Of a stretch of DNA of 64,000 nucleotides, positions 41,985 through 55,200 are shown in pieces (position 1 is the first letter of the stretch; every line of letters begins with the position of its first letter). Under the pieces are notes generated by a model, which made no database searches, was not told where the DNA came from, and worked only from the letters and a program-made list of their open reading frames with translations. The translations under genes were made by a program, and so were the position numbers. This stretch comes from Pieris napi (Eukaryota > Arthropoda > Insecta > Lepidoptera > Pieridae): the NCBI RefSeq assembly GCF_905475465.1, contig NC_062256.1, forward strand, positions 6,953,662 through 7,017,661. The letters run 5' to 3'.

Positions 41985-42239
41985 AGGGAGCAAGCATTAC
42001 GTCACGCAATTTTTGGAGATTCCCCCCCCCCCTCCCTCGTAACGCGCCGTAACGTTTTTCTGTACCCAAGTACAGTAAAACGTTTCGTGACCACCTCTTT
42101 ATACCTAAAACCTACCAATATGTGGTGTAAAGCACTGGAAAGTCGAAAATAATATCGCGTAATTCAATCCCCGCCCCGCATCCTAACATTTTACAAAAGG
42201 ACCCCCCCAAATTCGTTACGTAATACTTGAACGCTCCCT
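41985..42239. mobile_element. MITE family A, full copy
   Basis: AGGGAGCAAGCATTACGTCA at the left, TAATACTTGAACGCTCCCT at the right. The interior contains GTACCCAAGTACAG, GTGGTGTAAAGCACTGGAAA and CCCCGCCCCGCATCC, as in the other copies. Confidence 0.8.
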
Positions 42240-42899
42240 AAAGAGAAATACTAACCACGACAAGAGAAATAATGTCACTTGTTTGTCATATATCCTTCTG
42301 AAAGTGTTTCATGGCTGTAGTATGATCTCTATAAATTTGTTTTTGTAAAGTTTTGACACGAATTGATGATACGAAGTTCAACAGGTCATCTAGTAGAAGC
42401 AGAAATATAAACATGACACATAATTCCAACGAATCTGTTTAGTACTACACGAAATTCTGATGGTATACCTTCGTTATTGCGACAACTATTACGACCCCAA
42501 TTTTCTACGCCTCCGTCCAATTTCTACAATGTGCCTATTAGACCATTGTACCCGTATTGTATAAACTAGACTCGTCATACTGAGATGTTGTTTGGTATGC
42601 TTAAAATAATGTCTTGATTATTATAAATTTAGAAAACAAAACAATAGAAGATAATCTATTACATGAATGGAAAAAGCAGGTGAGGTAGTCAGCACGCGAT
42701 GCATATTTTCAACTGAAATAATCGAGTGGATTGTTACGACCACAAAAACGCACACACTCGTGTGGGAACACATTGCTCATTCCCACAAACCCTCTTCATC
42801 GTGTATATGGTGTAATACATTTTGGCTATATTTTCTATTAAAAATTGTAAATATTATTTATTAGGGAACGAACGAACCCACGAACTTCGTTTCGTCGAT

Positions 42900-43110
42900 T
42901 TTTTTAGGTAAGTACATACTAATGTGTTGAACATTTTGCTATGCTATCATATAGACTGTTAGCTTTTCGGAATAAAAACATAAAAAACGATTTATTTTTA
43001 AATTTTCTCCATAAATCCCTTCGGTTTCTGCAAATTGATCCATCCGTCTTCGAGTTTTGAGCTTAGAAACATATATCACGATTCATTTTTATATATGTAG
43101 ATTATGTAAA
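42900..43110 (+). repeat. dispersed repeat (CTATGCTA...TTTTCGGAATAAAAAC), copy 2
   Basis: Same family as 30515-30655, preceded by CGAACTTCGTTTCG, which is found inverted at the end of copy 3 (52960-52995). This suggests the full element starts near 42880. Confidence 0.5.
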
Positions 43111-43121
43111 GCTATTATGAA

Positions 43122-43352
43122 GAGCAGTGTTGGCCTATTGGCTTCAGCATGCGACTTTAATCCCTGAAGTCGTAGGTTCGATGGACTATGATGTACACAT
43201 TTAACATTCGCTCAAACGGTGAAGGAAAACATCGTGAGGAAACCGGCTTGCCTTAGACCTTACCTATTTGATTGACAATTCATGAAACAGATATAGAAAT
43301 CTGAGGCCCAGACCTGGAAAGGTTGTAGCGCTGATTTATTTATTTTTTATTA
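43122..43352 (+). repeat. SINE family S1, plus strand, near full length
   Basis: GAGCAGTGTTGGCCTATTGG head, box-B-like GTAGGTTCGATGG, GTGAGGAAACCGGCTTGCC core, tail GTTGTAGCGCTGATTTATTT. Confidence 0.75.
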
Positions 43353-43699
43353 TATTAATTAACAGTTTAATAAACTATTTAATAGTATAGGCTTTGTCCA
43401 GCCTTATCAGCAATAAGTCATTCAAAGAACGTGTGTTATCGGCTTTAATTCATTGTTCGCAAATGCTTAAAATAATGCATCAACAATTTGATATCAAAGT
43501 ACACTGACATTCTTGAGTACTCTCAGTCACTTCCGTTGCGATCTTGAATACCATCAATTACTACTTTCTCTTACATCACTTTTTATGTTTTACGTGGTCA
43601 GTGACCGTTGGTTATCCACTTCTATCTGTGCGTATTGAGTACCTATAGTAAAAGTAGGATCACTCTTAAGTTTTTTCATTCATTTAGGCAGGACACTCA

Positions 43700-43975
43700 G
43701 AGTTCATACGAGACTCTTAACGCCATGCGAAAAGAGTTCTAACTTACTTTGGAATCCGTCGCGGACCAGATAACCTGGACAAGCTGGTTGTCGGCAAGGT
43801 GGAAGGCAAAACTCAGACAGATCGCCAACCCGATGGTGTAACAAAGATTCTCACGGGTATCTGAATAACAGCTGCGCTAAGGGAAACTATTGACCGAACA
43901 AAGTGGAGAGATATCACTAGCAGGGCAGCAGGCACCTTACAGTGACGCGACCTTTAGCAATGAAGAATTCGACTG
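43700..43975 (+). pseudogene. LINE ORF2 C-terminal remnant with stops
   Basis: KLVVGKVEGKTQTDRQPDG, later ALRETIDRTKWRDITSRAAG, which follows the familiar GKVEGKR.RGR...W.DQI...AL.EA.DR..WR.I pattern of arthropod LINEs. At least one in-frame stop lies between the two halves, and the RT domain itself is absent. Confidence 0.6.
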
Positions 43976-44719
43976 AGAAGAAGGCACCTGTAACCATGGT
44001 ATTGCCAGCTTTTGAGGGAATAACGCGGAAACACCAAGGCAGCTGGTACACGGTATAGGAATTCGCATTCTGCCTCGACATCCAAATTGTTTATTAAATC
44101 TGTATTTAATACAGGTAATAGGTATATCATTTATAGTTGTATAATCTATAATTTATAGTAAGGAACGGTCCAAGTCAGCTACGAAATCTAGTTAAATTTA
44201 AAGACTTTATATCACTCTATTTCGCAAACAAAACCATCTAATCTTTCCTCTTTCACACAACGTCACTTCTCATTTGTTAAGGCAGTATGAATAGTAATAG
44301 TAAGGGCTCCAAATCCCCGGTACGATATCATTCGTTGGAGGGTTTAAACCCAAGAGAAATGTTACATAAAATAATCAAAAATTAGTTCTATTAAACAAAA
44401 CGTTAAACATTTTTATATTACTGGGACTGTAGTTCACACCGTTTTGGAAATTAATATATTTTAAGGAAATATACAAAATTATTTACTATTAAAGGTCCTT
44501 TCATACTCATTTATCTATGCGCGTTGTAGTGAAAATAATGAATTCAAATTACCAAGAGAAACGCATCCGGCGTCACCAATTCTGATGGCGACCTACTTAG
44601 TCTGTAGCGTGACTGATGTTCTTTTGTTTTTTTATATAGCAGGGGTAAATGATACTTAATATAAACACATTATCAGTATCTTAATATTCAATTTCATATT
44701 AGAATTTTCGTAAAGTCGA

Positions 44720-44890
44720 AAATTTAACATACCAGGCGTATATCGCACAGATTTAAGATTTAAGGCGCCTGGTACCGGTAGTAGTGGTGGTAGTACTGGT
44801 GGCCAGAGCTGGTGGTTTCCTCGCTCAACGAATAAGTATCGCAATACAGCGAAATGCAGCATTAACACAGCCACAGGGACCAAACTTTTT
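44720..44890 (+). pseudogene. LINE 3' end remnant (RISIA...QPQGP family), plus strand
   Basis: Frame DLRRLVP..., AGGFLAQRISIAIQRNAAL, QPQGP, the same C-terminal segment as in the minus-strand remnant at 54300-54720. It is followed by the family's 3' UTR (TTTAATTTTATTTATC, ATGTAGGTAAGGACATTGTAAATACTG). Confidence 0.6.
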
Positions 44891-46810
44891 AAATGTGTTT
44901 TAATTTTATTTATCAATTATTTATTTTATTATCACTATGTAGGTAAGGACATTGTAAATACTGTATATTTCTGTGTTGGAAATAAATATATATGTGTACG
45001 AATATTATAACAATGAAAAATAAAATTATGGGTCTGTTTCACAATGTATGGATAAAGTACTAAATAGCTATGCAACACATAAATTATTTGGAAGATAAAT
45101 TGTGCTATTTGACACTTCATCGGACTCATAACTTATGATGGACTTTATGTGACGAAAAGCGCTATCTGACAGACGTGAAACGCAACAATAGTGTTTATCC
45201 TACCAATAAGTAATAAATAGCTAATTTGGAACTTATGTAGAACTTATGCGTACATTGTGAAACAGTAACAAAACAACGTAATTTTACAGTTAACTGCCCG
45301 TAACTTCTAAATTTGAAACTATTATTACGCCCTATCAGCCCAAAAAAGCTCCAACTGCTACATACTTTTGTTCCGAGCAAACTGACTGGCAGACAAGAAA
45401 ATGCTCTATGCCCCATTGCACAGCCCCACCACATGCGTTTATGCTAGCCCTAAAGAGTTTTAAAAACATCCGTCAGATCTCTTTATAATTTATTTCATCA
45501 ACACTGACACTGTTTGCTATCTGTTTAAAGGTTATCTATGAATTATAATTACCTATTAATAAAAAATATGAGTCATTCTTTGATTTGCCACAGTGCGGTA
45601 ATATATTCTCGCATTTTAATTGATCTTATTTATGCCTGGATTCTACATCCAAGCCAGTTATTTTTTATAGAAAATACGTTTATATTGAAATTTGTCAAGA
45701 TTTTAAAACGGTAAAAATGTTGCAAGCTTAAATTAACTAGCAGTTTATTTAAAAACATAAAGGAATGATTAAAATTAAATATGCAATGCAAACGTGAAAT
45801 TCTAACTAAAAGATGTTTTTATGAGGTTCTATCATATTTATACGCCGTGGCTGTGGTGATCATGGCATATGGAGGTACCTGGCAAAACAAAAGTTTCGGG
45901 CTGCTACTCTTTGCCTTTTTTTAAGGTTTGCAATAAGTTAATAAGCCTACAAGACAGCCATAAGAGGCAGTCACCGCAGCCCATAGACCTATTTTAGTTG
46001 GTGCGTTGCCGGCTTTTGAGCCTCTTTAGTCTCTAGGAGTAAGGTCTTTTTTAATAGAAAAACGTTTGCAAAGCAAACGTTTTGAGGCTGTATCATTTTT
46101 ATTGCCGTGGCTGCATTTACCTCGAATGTAATAACAATTGTTTCCGGCTGCGAGTAGCAGGGTTTTTTTAAGTTAGGGGGGGGGCAAAAGAGCGTACGGG
46201 TCATAAAAGCAGTCACTGCAGCCCATAGATACCTATTTAAGCAGGTGCGTTGTCGGCCTTTGTGGGACGAGAGAGAAACCTCCACGGGGAGCCGATTTCA
46301 CAGTTCGCTGGTATTGAACGAGATTAAATGACTCAATAGTCAAGACAAAATCTATAAACACTCATATAAGGATCATAAAAAAGTTGACTAAAACTATGTA
46401 ATACATACGTAATAATAATTTAATTTTTAATTATTATTATTACTATGTAGGTTAAAAAAATTAAATAAATATTTGTTTAATTAAAATATAAATTCTTGTA
46501 CTATAGTTAATTCAATTATAATCTTTCGTGATACAATAATGAAAAGTATGGCGTGCCCTCACAACGAAGCTCGGTCACGCATGCCGATGGACCTTCGCTG
46601 CTTATAGCGGTGACATCACTGCTTCACAACATGTCACTAGCCCCCAACATCAGAAGAATATTATTGACATTTCCATGTTCAACATACAATTGACATTTTT
46701 GAAACTTTTTACGTTTTAGGCTAAAATCTGCCTTTTGCTGTTTCTTTATTGTAATATCTTTCATAATCAATAATAATATTAAGATTTAATATTATGTTTA
46801 TGTATGTCAC
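44891..46810. other. intergenic with LINE 3' tail and SINE scraps
   Basis: LINE 3' UTR to about 45000. Two copies of a short motif CATAGACCTATTT..GGTGCGTTGCCGGC at 45980-46012 and 46220-46258 are pieces of the GGCCGGCAACGCA SINE family seen complete at 59690 and 60650. No coding frame is supported. Confidence 0.35.
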
Positions 46811-47117
46811 CGTAAAATTGTAAACACCGTTAGATTGTAATCTATCTCGCGAGATTGTAAACTGTCGAAAGATTGTGAACCTCAACGAACTGATTACAAT
46901 TTAACGTATTATTATTCGGTACTTATATGAAATTGTTGGGAAGTAAAATTAATCTGTAATTGACCAAAGAAGTTTGAATGATAACGTAAGTTAGTGTAGT
47001 ACAATCTACCGAATAATAATACGTTAAATTGTAAGCAGTACGCTGAGGTTCACAATCTTTCGACAGTTTATAATCTCGCGATATAGATTACAATCTAACG
47101 GTGTTTACAATTTTACG
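46811..47117. mobile_element. MITE family H with about 110-bp terminal inverted repeats
   Basis: CGTAAAATTGTAAACACCGT at the left matches the inverted right end nearly base for base for about 110 bases each, through GAAAGATTGTGAACCTC and ATTATTATTCGGTA, leaving a loop of about 85 bases. The whole 307-bp unit would fold into one hairpin. A second, interrupted copy is at 36405. Confidence 0.85.
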
Positions 47118-48224
47118 TTAACATGTACATATTTCGAACTAGCTTATCCGTTTTGATGTCTTGGTTTATTTTTTCTCGCGTGTAGTTTCCCTACCTTTTA
47201 CTTGAAACTGGCATATTGTTAAAACTAATGCCATAAAAAAAAACTTTTTAACCTGCGTTAAAAGGGTTAGATAAAACACAAGAGGAACAGAGACATTGGA
47301 GACGAAAATGGCGGGATTTAGAGGAGGTATTTTTTTTTTGGAGTTTATGGCCTGGTATCTAGACCTTTAGGCCAAAAATTTAGAGGAGTCCTTTGCCAAA
47401 AAATGCACAGATACCAAATAATTAACTGTGTTACATAGACAATAGAATTAAACTATATTTCAATGTGACCTAGTATCAGAAATAAAAGGCTTTTATTATT
47501 AAGATATAGCGTAGTCTCGAATAACGGATCCAACACAAAAATATTTTTTAATGTCAGTAGTACCTTTGATTAGTGCGTTTAACTAAACTCTTTATAGAAT
47601 CAAGTATAGATTTGACAACTACTGTTAATATAACCGGAGTGTTAAATTAGGTCAATTATACAATTATTCATTAATGCTTGTCTATGGTTTTTGTAAAACC
47701 GCGATAAATGTAATTCCAAATTTAAAAATAGATCAATTTTTTTTAAATATGGCAATAATTTATCACTTAACCTGTACTTCATGCATAGATAATAAATATT
47801 GTTCCAAATTTGAATAGGTGTTAAATCGTGAAATATTTTAATCTGCTTCAAATAAACAAAGATTGCAACCTCCTGAGTCATAAAAACTTCTTTTCGTGTA
47901 TAATCAAGATAATATATTTTTATAGGACAAAGTTGATGTAAGTTCGACGTCTGACCCCTATATGTCACGCGACCATTATGTTATCGATTCGATCATTCGT
48001 ATATAGTATGTCTTGTCTTAAATATTGTAGAAAGTTATCATTATAATAGTATATAATATCTGGTTATCAAATGAGTTATATATCTAATTAGACAAAAGTT
48101 TTATTTAGCCAACACCTGACTAAATATTTGTAAGAAAAAGCTTATGTAGCTCTAATATTTAATGTATAAACTACTATTTAAACCATTAAGATTAATTATT
48201 ATTATTACTATCTAAGCTAAGAGC
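47118..48224. other. intergenic, unclassified
   Basis: A minus-strand frame of 108 codons at 47642-47968 is the only long ORF. It is Ile/Tyr/Leu/Lys-rich, as expected from AT-rich DNA, and I do not accept it as a gene. A LINE-like scrap (GAGACGAAAATGGCGGGATT) is near 47300. Confidence 0.35.
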
Positions 48225-48405
48225 AGTGTTGGAAATCGAATAGTGAAGGAAAACATCGTGAGGAAACCGGCTTGCCTTAGACCGAAAAGTCGACGGCGTG
48301 TTTCAGGCACCTACTTGCCTATTACATTGACCTGTATCATGAAACAGATACAGAGAAATCTAAGGCCCAGACCTTAAAGGGTTGTAGCGCAACTGATTTA
48401 TTTAT
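48225..48405 (+). repeat. SINE family S1, internally deleted
   Basis: GAGCAGTGTTGG head joined directly to GTGAAGGAAAACATCGTGAG, so the box B region is lost. It continues to GTTGTAGCGCAACTGATTTA. Confidence 0.65.
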
Positions 48406-48786
48406 TTTATGTAGGTTAAGAATATTGTAAATACTATTTGTGTATAGGAAATAAATATTTATCAATGTAATACGACGATAATATGACACAACTGGCAAAT
48501 GGCAATGAGATCACTACGATCACGTCATTTAGCGTAACTATTTTAAAATTAACGTTCTTTGCAGCCTATAGTCGTGCCATGTGGGCGTACAAATGGCCCG
48601 ACCGTGGCCTCATTGGACCTAAAATTATCGTCCCTTTAAGAAATTATCTGTCTTTTAAACACATTGCTGCTTAATAAAGTTTTGTGTTTAGCGAAAATTT
48701 AAAATGCCAACGGAGGTCGTTGTCGTTGGGGTTTTGAGCAGTTTTTCCCACCTTGGAGCCCACGCCCCACAGCTGGGCAATTTGAT

Positions 48787-49135
48787 TCTGAATCTTATCC
48801 AAAGCTCTGCTCTATTTAATCGAACGCCTTATACGTGACGCTACATTTCCCTTTAAAACTACCTCAATAAAAATAAAAAAAATCCAATACGATTTTGACG
48901 TACGAGAGTCAGACTTAGCGCTAAGTCGTTTCTGAATCTTACCCAAAACTCTAATCTATTTAATTGAACGTCTTACACGTGACGCTACCTTACCCTTTAA
49001 AACTACCTAAACAAAAGAAAAATCTAAATCCAATACGATTGTGACGAACGGGAGTCAGACTTAGCACTAAGTCGGCTCTAAATCTTACCCTAAGCTCTGC
49101 TCTATTTAATCAAACGCTTCATACGCTACACCGGC
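48787..49135. repeat. three tandem copies of a ~145-bp block just upstream of the MFSD6-like start exon
   Basis: AATCTTA.CC.AA.CTCT..TCTATTTAAT starts at 48791, 48935 and 49081. Copies 1 and 2 carry GACTTAGCGCTAAGTC (a perfect 16-base palindrome) or GACTTAGCACTAAGTC, and TACGTGACGCTAC; copy 2 has CACGTG. The third copy is truncated. It ends about 50 bases before the acceptor at 49181. Confidence 0.8.
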
Positions 49136-49182
49136 CTTTGAAACACCTGTAACAAAGATTTAATTAAAATAATTGTTTACAG

Positions 49183-49225
49183 ATACACGATGCTATCACA
49201 AACGAGGTAACGAAAGAAAGCCAAG
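49183..49225 (+). other. 5' UTR part of the first identified MFSD6-like exon, with a short upstream ORF
   Basis: After the acceptor TTTACAG at 49182 there are 43 bases before the ATG. They contain an upstream ATG at 49190 followed by five codons and TAA. A more distant non-coding first exon is therefore likely. Confidence 0.45.
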
Positions 49226-52200
49226 ATGAAGGAGATTGTGAATAAAAACCTGATCACATTGAAGTGTGTCCTCTTTTGCTTCTTAGCAGGTCAGTATCAT
49301 AATAAACACAGATCTAGTTACTAAGACATCAATAAAGCTTCCGCGAAGTTGAGCGATGTAGAAAAACTTGTTCATGCTTTCAAAGCCGTTCTTGTAACGT
49401 ATTTAATTGCTGGTGTGGAATTTAAGTTAACAGCCTGTGGACTAATACATAGACAAGAAATAATAATTAAGAAAAAATATGGGAACGTAGCGCCTTTAAT
49501 CTTAATGGTCCCAAGGTAGGCCCTGGCGTTACACCAATACTCCTCACAATAGTATGTTTAATAAACATACTATTGTGAGGAGTATTGGCCTAGTGTCTTC
49601 AGCGTGCGAATCTCATTCCTGAGGTCGTAGGTTGGATCCCCGGTCTTTCCACCAATGGACTTTCTTTGTATGTGCGCATACATTCGCTAGGGTTAAGGAA
49701 AACATCGGCTTGCCTTTGACCCAAACAGTCGATGGCGTGTGTCACGTACAGGGGGCTGATCACCTACAGCTACATGAACAGATACAGAAATCTGAGGCCC
49801 AGACCTAAAAAGGGTAGATAACATGTAGCCCAGGCTCCTAATAAAGTGAGAAGTGTAACCCGGTTGTACTATGTAGGAATAATTTAAATAAAACAAATAT
49901 CTATTTATTACCACCGATAAAATTAGCTCAACAAATTAAAGTAATGGTAGCAAATGTTTGGGTGATTTGTGGGATAGAAAGCATCTTGGTTATTGCAGAT
50001 TACACTTTCAATTTTAGTCTTTGTTACTTGTTAATAAGGTATGAATCAGCCGAGTAATACTGTAACATCCGCTCAATGAGTCAATTATTTTTAGGATATA
50101 AAGCGAGTTAAGAATTTGTAAAATAAAATAAAAATCTTTCAGTTTATTTCAAATGTTTTTAATCAGTCCCGCACGTAGTACGTGAATTTTTTTAATTTAT
50201 AATTACGAATATGAGAGTATAAACTTGTTAAACAGCTTTTATTTTATTTAATTACAATAAACAAAATCTTGTAGTAACAGATGACTCTAAATCAACAAGA
50301 ATAAATATCCAATAAAAAAATCACACGGAATGAAAACAAACATAATAAATGAATTAGGAAAAATAAACTAAATATTTTTTTAAGATCAACTAATTATCAT
50401 ATACACTAACAAATAATAGAACTTTTGTCAGTTCACCCTACGGACAATAAGAGTCGTCCGTTAACCTATGTAATACAGCGAAGAATATGTTTTCTGTAAC
50501 GCTTATTATGTATGATTATATTATATGTAAATGAATAATCCAACAACGAACATCGCTAATGTCATTTGAAATTAATATAACAATATTAAACTCTAGTAAT
50601 GGTCTAAGATCCCGCTGCAGGATTGGTGCGCTCATCGACTATTTGTTTAAAACCAAATTTTTATGTTTATTTATAATTAAGAGAATATATATTTACTAGG
50701 GTGCCTATCAAAATTTGGCCGCCATTATTTTTAATTAAATTATTTTTAATTGATTTTTGGTAAAAAATTTCGTTCATTTATTATTTAAATAAAATAACGT
50801 CTACATCACGGTAATTAATATGAAGATTCTAAAAAATCACGGGTGCCGTTGCGCACATGGCCGCACCTCTTTGGCAGCCAGGTGTAAACAGGTATGATTT
50901 CGATAAATTTATACGTTTATAACCTATTTTTATTAATTATATGTCAAATTGAAGCTAATTTTTTTCTATTAATTATCATATAAAGTTGCTTAATTAAATC
51001 TGGCCGCAAATAAGGGCGGGCTACTGGCTGTTAAAGATAATAAATATTTAAGGTAGAGTGAAAGAGAGTTAGCGCGTAACATCATTTGTCAGACGAGGAC
51101 AGCGATTGTCGGCTGTGCGCAGTGCGACGCTTTTAAGCCGATGATTCAGATTTTTAAATAAGAGTTACGGAAATATAAGAGTTATAAGATTATTTTTTTT
51201 AAGTTTTTAATTTGCTTAAATGTTTAATTAATATGTAACAGACAATTAATTACTTGAATAAAATCTAATAAATTTTTTAAATAATACTTTCGCAATAAAA
51301 AATTATTTTACTTAAGTCACCTTGGTTTTATTTTTTTATTTTTTAAATTAATATTAAATATCGACGTTCTAATAAGCAAATTATCTAACTCCATTTTAGA
51401 GAATCTTTTATTTGTACGAAAAAAACAATGACTTCAAAATTTATTATCATTTTAAAAAACCATTTAATATCATTAATATCTAATAGAGATATAATATTTA
51501 AGTTTGAATCATTCAAATAATTTGTAATTGGATTATTGCTTCATCAAAATGTTCAATAAATTGCTAACTAGACCGTCGATATATCAAATCAACATTAATT
51601 TTTTGTTGCAATTTTTAAATTTGTCATTTTGAAAAAAATTACATATTTTTTATAAGTCGTCTCTATTAACGTAACGTAATCTCTATAACGTTCGACGCTG
51701 TCCTCGTCTGACAAATGATGTTACGCGCTAACTCTCTTTCACTCTACCTTAAATATTTATTATCTTTAACAGCCAGTAGCCCTTATTTGCGGCCAGATTT
51801 AATTAAGCAACTTTATATGATAATTAATAGAAAAAAATTAGCTTCAATTTGACATATAATTAATAAAAATAGGTTATAAACGTATAAATTTATCGAAATC
51901 ATACCTGTTTACACCTGGCTGCCAAAGAGGTGCGGCCATGTGCGCAACGGCACCCGTGATTTTTTAGAATCTTCATATTAATTACCGTGATGTAGACGTT
52001 ATTTTATTTAAATAATAAATGAACGAAATTTTTTACCAAAAATCAATTAAAAATAATTTAATTAAAAATAATGGCGGCCAAATTTTGATAGGCACCCTAG
52101 TAAATATATATTCTCTTAATTATAAATAAACATAAAAATTTGGTTTTAAACAAATAGTCGATGAGCGCACCAATCCTGCAGCGGGATCTCGTACTATAAG

Positions 52201-55200
52201 CTTCCAGTACTGTTTTACTGCAAGTCCCAAGTTTCCATCTAAGGAGCGTTGTTGTTGCCGAATGATTTAGGGACCATTCACCTCGTTTCTCGTCTTTGCG
52301 ACGCGGCCATTTTAACTGCCCGTATGAGTGCAGATGGCATGAATAATTTAGTCGCATGTGCGAAACTGGTTTGATACATACAGTTACTTTTTGTAGAATT
52401 ATAAGACGAAAAATATTTTAAATGTGCCAATAACACAAAAAAAGAAAGAAAGAATGTAAATGGACGGTCTTATAAACATTACTTCCAGTTTTTTATAAAA
52501 AGTAAATTTAACTAGTTTAGAATTGTCTTTGATTAACATAACCTTTACACATTTAAAGAAAAAACTTTTTAACCGGATTAAAGTTATAAACCACGCACGC
52601 TGTAAAGCACGCGAAACGTCGGATAAATTTAAAATTATGTTAAATAATTGTAAATTTATAATAATACATAACTTTAATCCGGTTAAAAAGTTTTTTCTTT
52701 AGTTTAGAATTTACAATTATTGTTTGATTCAATCTATATAAATATATAAATAAGAATCAATATCAAAATATGTTGCTAAGCGCAAAACTCGAAGTCTGCT
52801 GCTGTTTTTATCGGTTCCTTGAACTCTGGGGAAGGTTTTTATGGAGAGAAAAATTGGAAAGTTATAAACAATCAGTTTTATTTAGTACTTAGGTTTTTAT
52901 TGTGGAAAAGCGAACGGTCTCTATGGGTTAGCATGGCAATTTTACAGCTAAAAAGGTAGGCTACGTAAAAAATCATATTAAGCCGAAACGAAGTTCGCGG
53001 GGACTTGATTAATAAAAATCTTAGTCTGCAGTTAGACCTTTTAATAGTGCCTTGGCAGAGATATTTCTGTCCGTATTGATTATTTTCGTGGATTCTTCTG
53101 TCAAATGGTATTTAAGTGTATGTCAATCTCATATGTTCATACGGGAATCACTTACCGCCAAGTCTTTTACAGGGACAAAACTTTTTATATTTGTTTTAAT
53201 TTTCAATTATTTTTAATCTTACTATGTTGGGTATATATAAATCGAATACAGCAACCGATTACACAAAACGAATAGACAAAAATAGACACTAAAAAAGACT
53301 TGTATGAATATGATTGTTAAATCATTTGGAGGGAATATTAATTATTATTACTATGTTAAGTTATATTTGTGTGTGTTAAATACGGTTAGATTATTCTCTC
53401 AGCATATTTTTATTTATTTATTTATTTACACTTCGTTGCAAATAAAAGAAACACAATACATAAAAATTATAAGGGATGCAACGGGCGGCCTTATCGCTAA
53501 TAAGCGATCTCTTCCAGTTAAGAGAAAAACTAAAAAAAAAAAGCAACATGATGCGTGCTAGAAGTGCAGAATCCTTAATCTAAAGTAATACAAAAAAAAA
53601 TTAATAACAAACTTAAAAGCTAATCTTACAAATACATGAACAGCGAATAGTGATGTTAAAGGAAACATAAGAATTATACAAGTCACGATTGATGAGGATA
53701 GGATAAAGTTAAGAAATGATTATACAGAAGAGTTTTAAAAGATGACAGAGAGGTAGCCAATCGTACGGAGTCAGGCAGCGTATTCCACATATTTAAAGGG
53801 GTCTAACCAGTTTTAAACGTTTTTTTATCAATTATAATTTAAACTCATTACTATGTAGTTCTGGGAAGATGAAATAAAAGACGAGCGAAGATGAAAGACA
53901 AATGGAAGAATTTAGAGGCCTTCACACCGTCGGAGGTCGTTTTTATATTAAATATATTAACATAAACTTAATGTAGGTAATAGGAATATAGGCTATTTTA
54001 TTTAAATACTAGTTCTATAGGTATCTATTTCGATTCTAATCACGTAACGAAACAGTCACGAAGCACTAATGATTAATAACGATTAATTGTTCTTAATTAA
54101 TCGTCGCGTCACCATGTCCAGGCGCAATCACGTGGTTTTGCAGTATGTTTTTAAAACATTCCAAATCCATAAATTCCTTTCCTTTTTGCGAATTTTATTT
54201 ATGGGATAAGCTTTACTTATTTGCAACACACAAAGTATTTACAATATTCTTAACCAACATAATAATAATAATTAAAAATTGATAAAAAGAAATTTAAAAC
54301 AATTAAATAGTTTGGGCCCTGCGGCAGTGTAATAATGGTGGCATTTCCTCCCTGTCTTGCGATACTTATTCGTTGAGCGTGGAAAGCACCAGCTCTGCGG
54401 TCACCGGTACTATCTACCAGGCGCCAAATTAAATCTTTAATTAGCGCCTGTGCACATGAACACCATGGACCAAGAGTCTACTCCAAAGGGAACAAAACGA
54501 AGTTGGAGGAAAGTCTCTTATATTTGAGCCGTTTATAATTTTCCTCCTGCTCTACGGCCGCCCCTTTTTTGTTTGTCCGAGGGAAATCAGACGGGGCAAA
54601 CGTGTTCACACAAGTAGCATCCCATACCAAAGCCCGTCCCATCTTCCAAGGGATCAATGACATCCCATTCGGCTGCTTGCCTTCGTCTCTCTTCTGTTTT
54701 GCGAAATGCATTTAAAATATCTTGTTTAGAAACAATCCAAAAAGGATGTGACGTCATTTACTACTTTGTCATAAGGCTCGTCTTCTACAGCGTCAAGCAA
54801 ACGTAAATCTAGTTTTAGATGTCAAACCATTTTATTTCAGTATGATGTTTGATATACCTATTTGAAAGCGCCCAAGACGAGATAGCTGAGCTAACAGTCG
54901 GTGATTTATCCGTTGTTTCTTTCCAGGAATAGGATGTATCTACCCATTTCTGCCCCTACATATGCTATCCGTTGGGTTAGATAGAGCAGAAGCACGTTTG
55001 ATTTCTGCCGTAACACCATGTATAGCACTGCTTGGCCCTGCCGTGTTGGGACCGCTTATTGATAAGTGAGTATACAGAATCTTAATTACGTATTAGTATT
55101 CAGAATGTAGCTTGTATGTGAATGTGTTTTTACAGATTGTCAGTGGGTCGAGGCTCGACCGGCGGAAGTTCGGGGCCCAGCGGTTCCGGGAAGCTTTTGA

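Noticed and set aside
47642..47968. 108-codon minus-strand ORF as an orphan gene
   Set aside because: Composition (Ile, Leu, Tyr, Lys, Asn) is what AT-rich DNA gives by chance. No splice context, homologue or repeat copy supports it.
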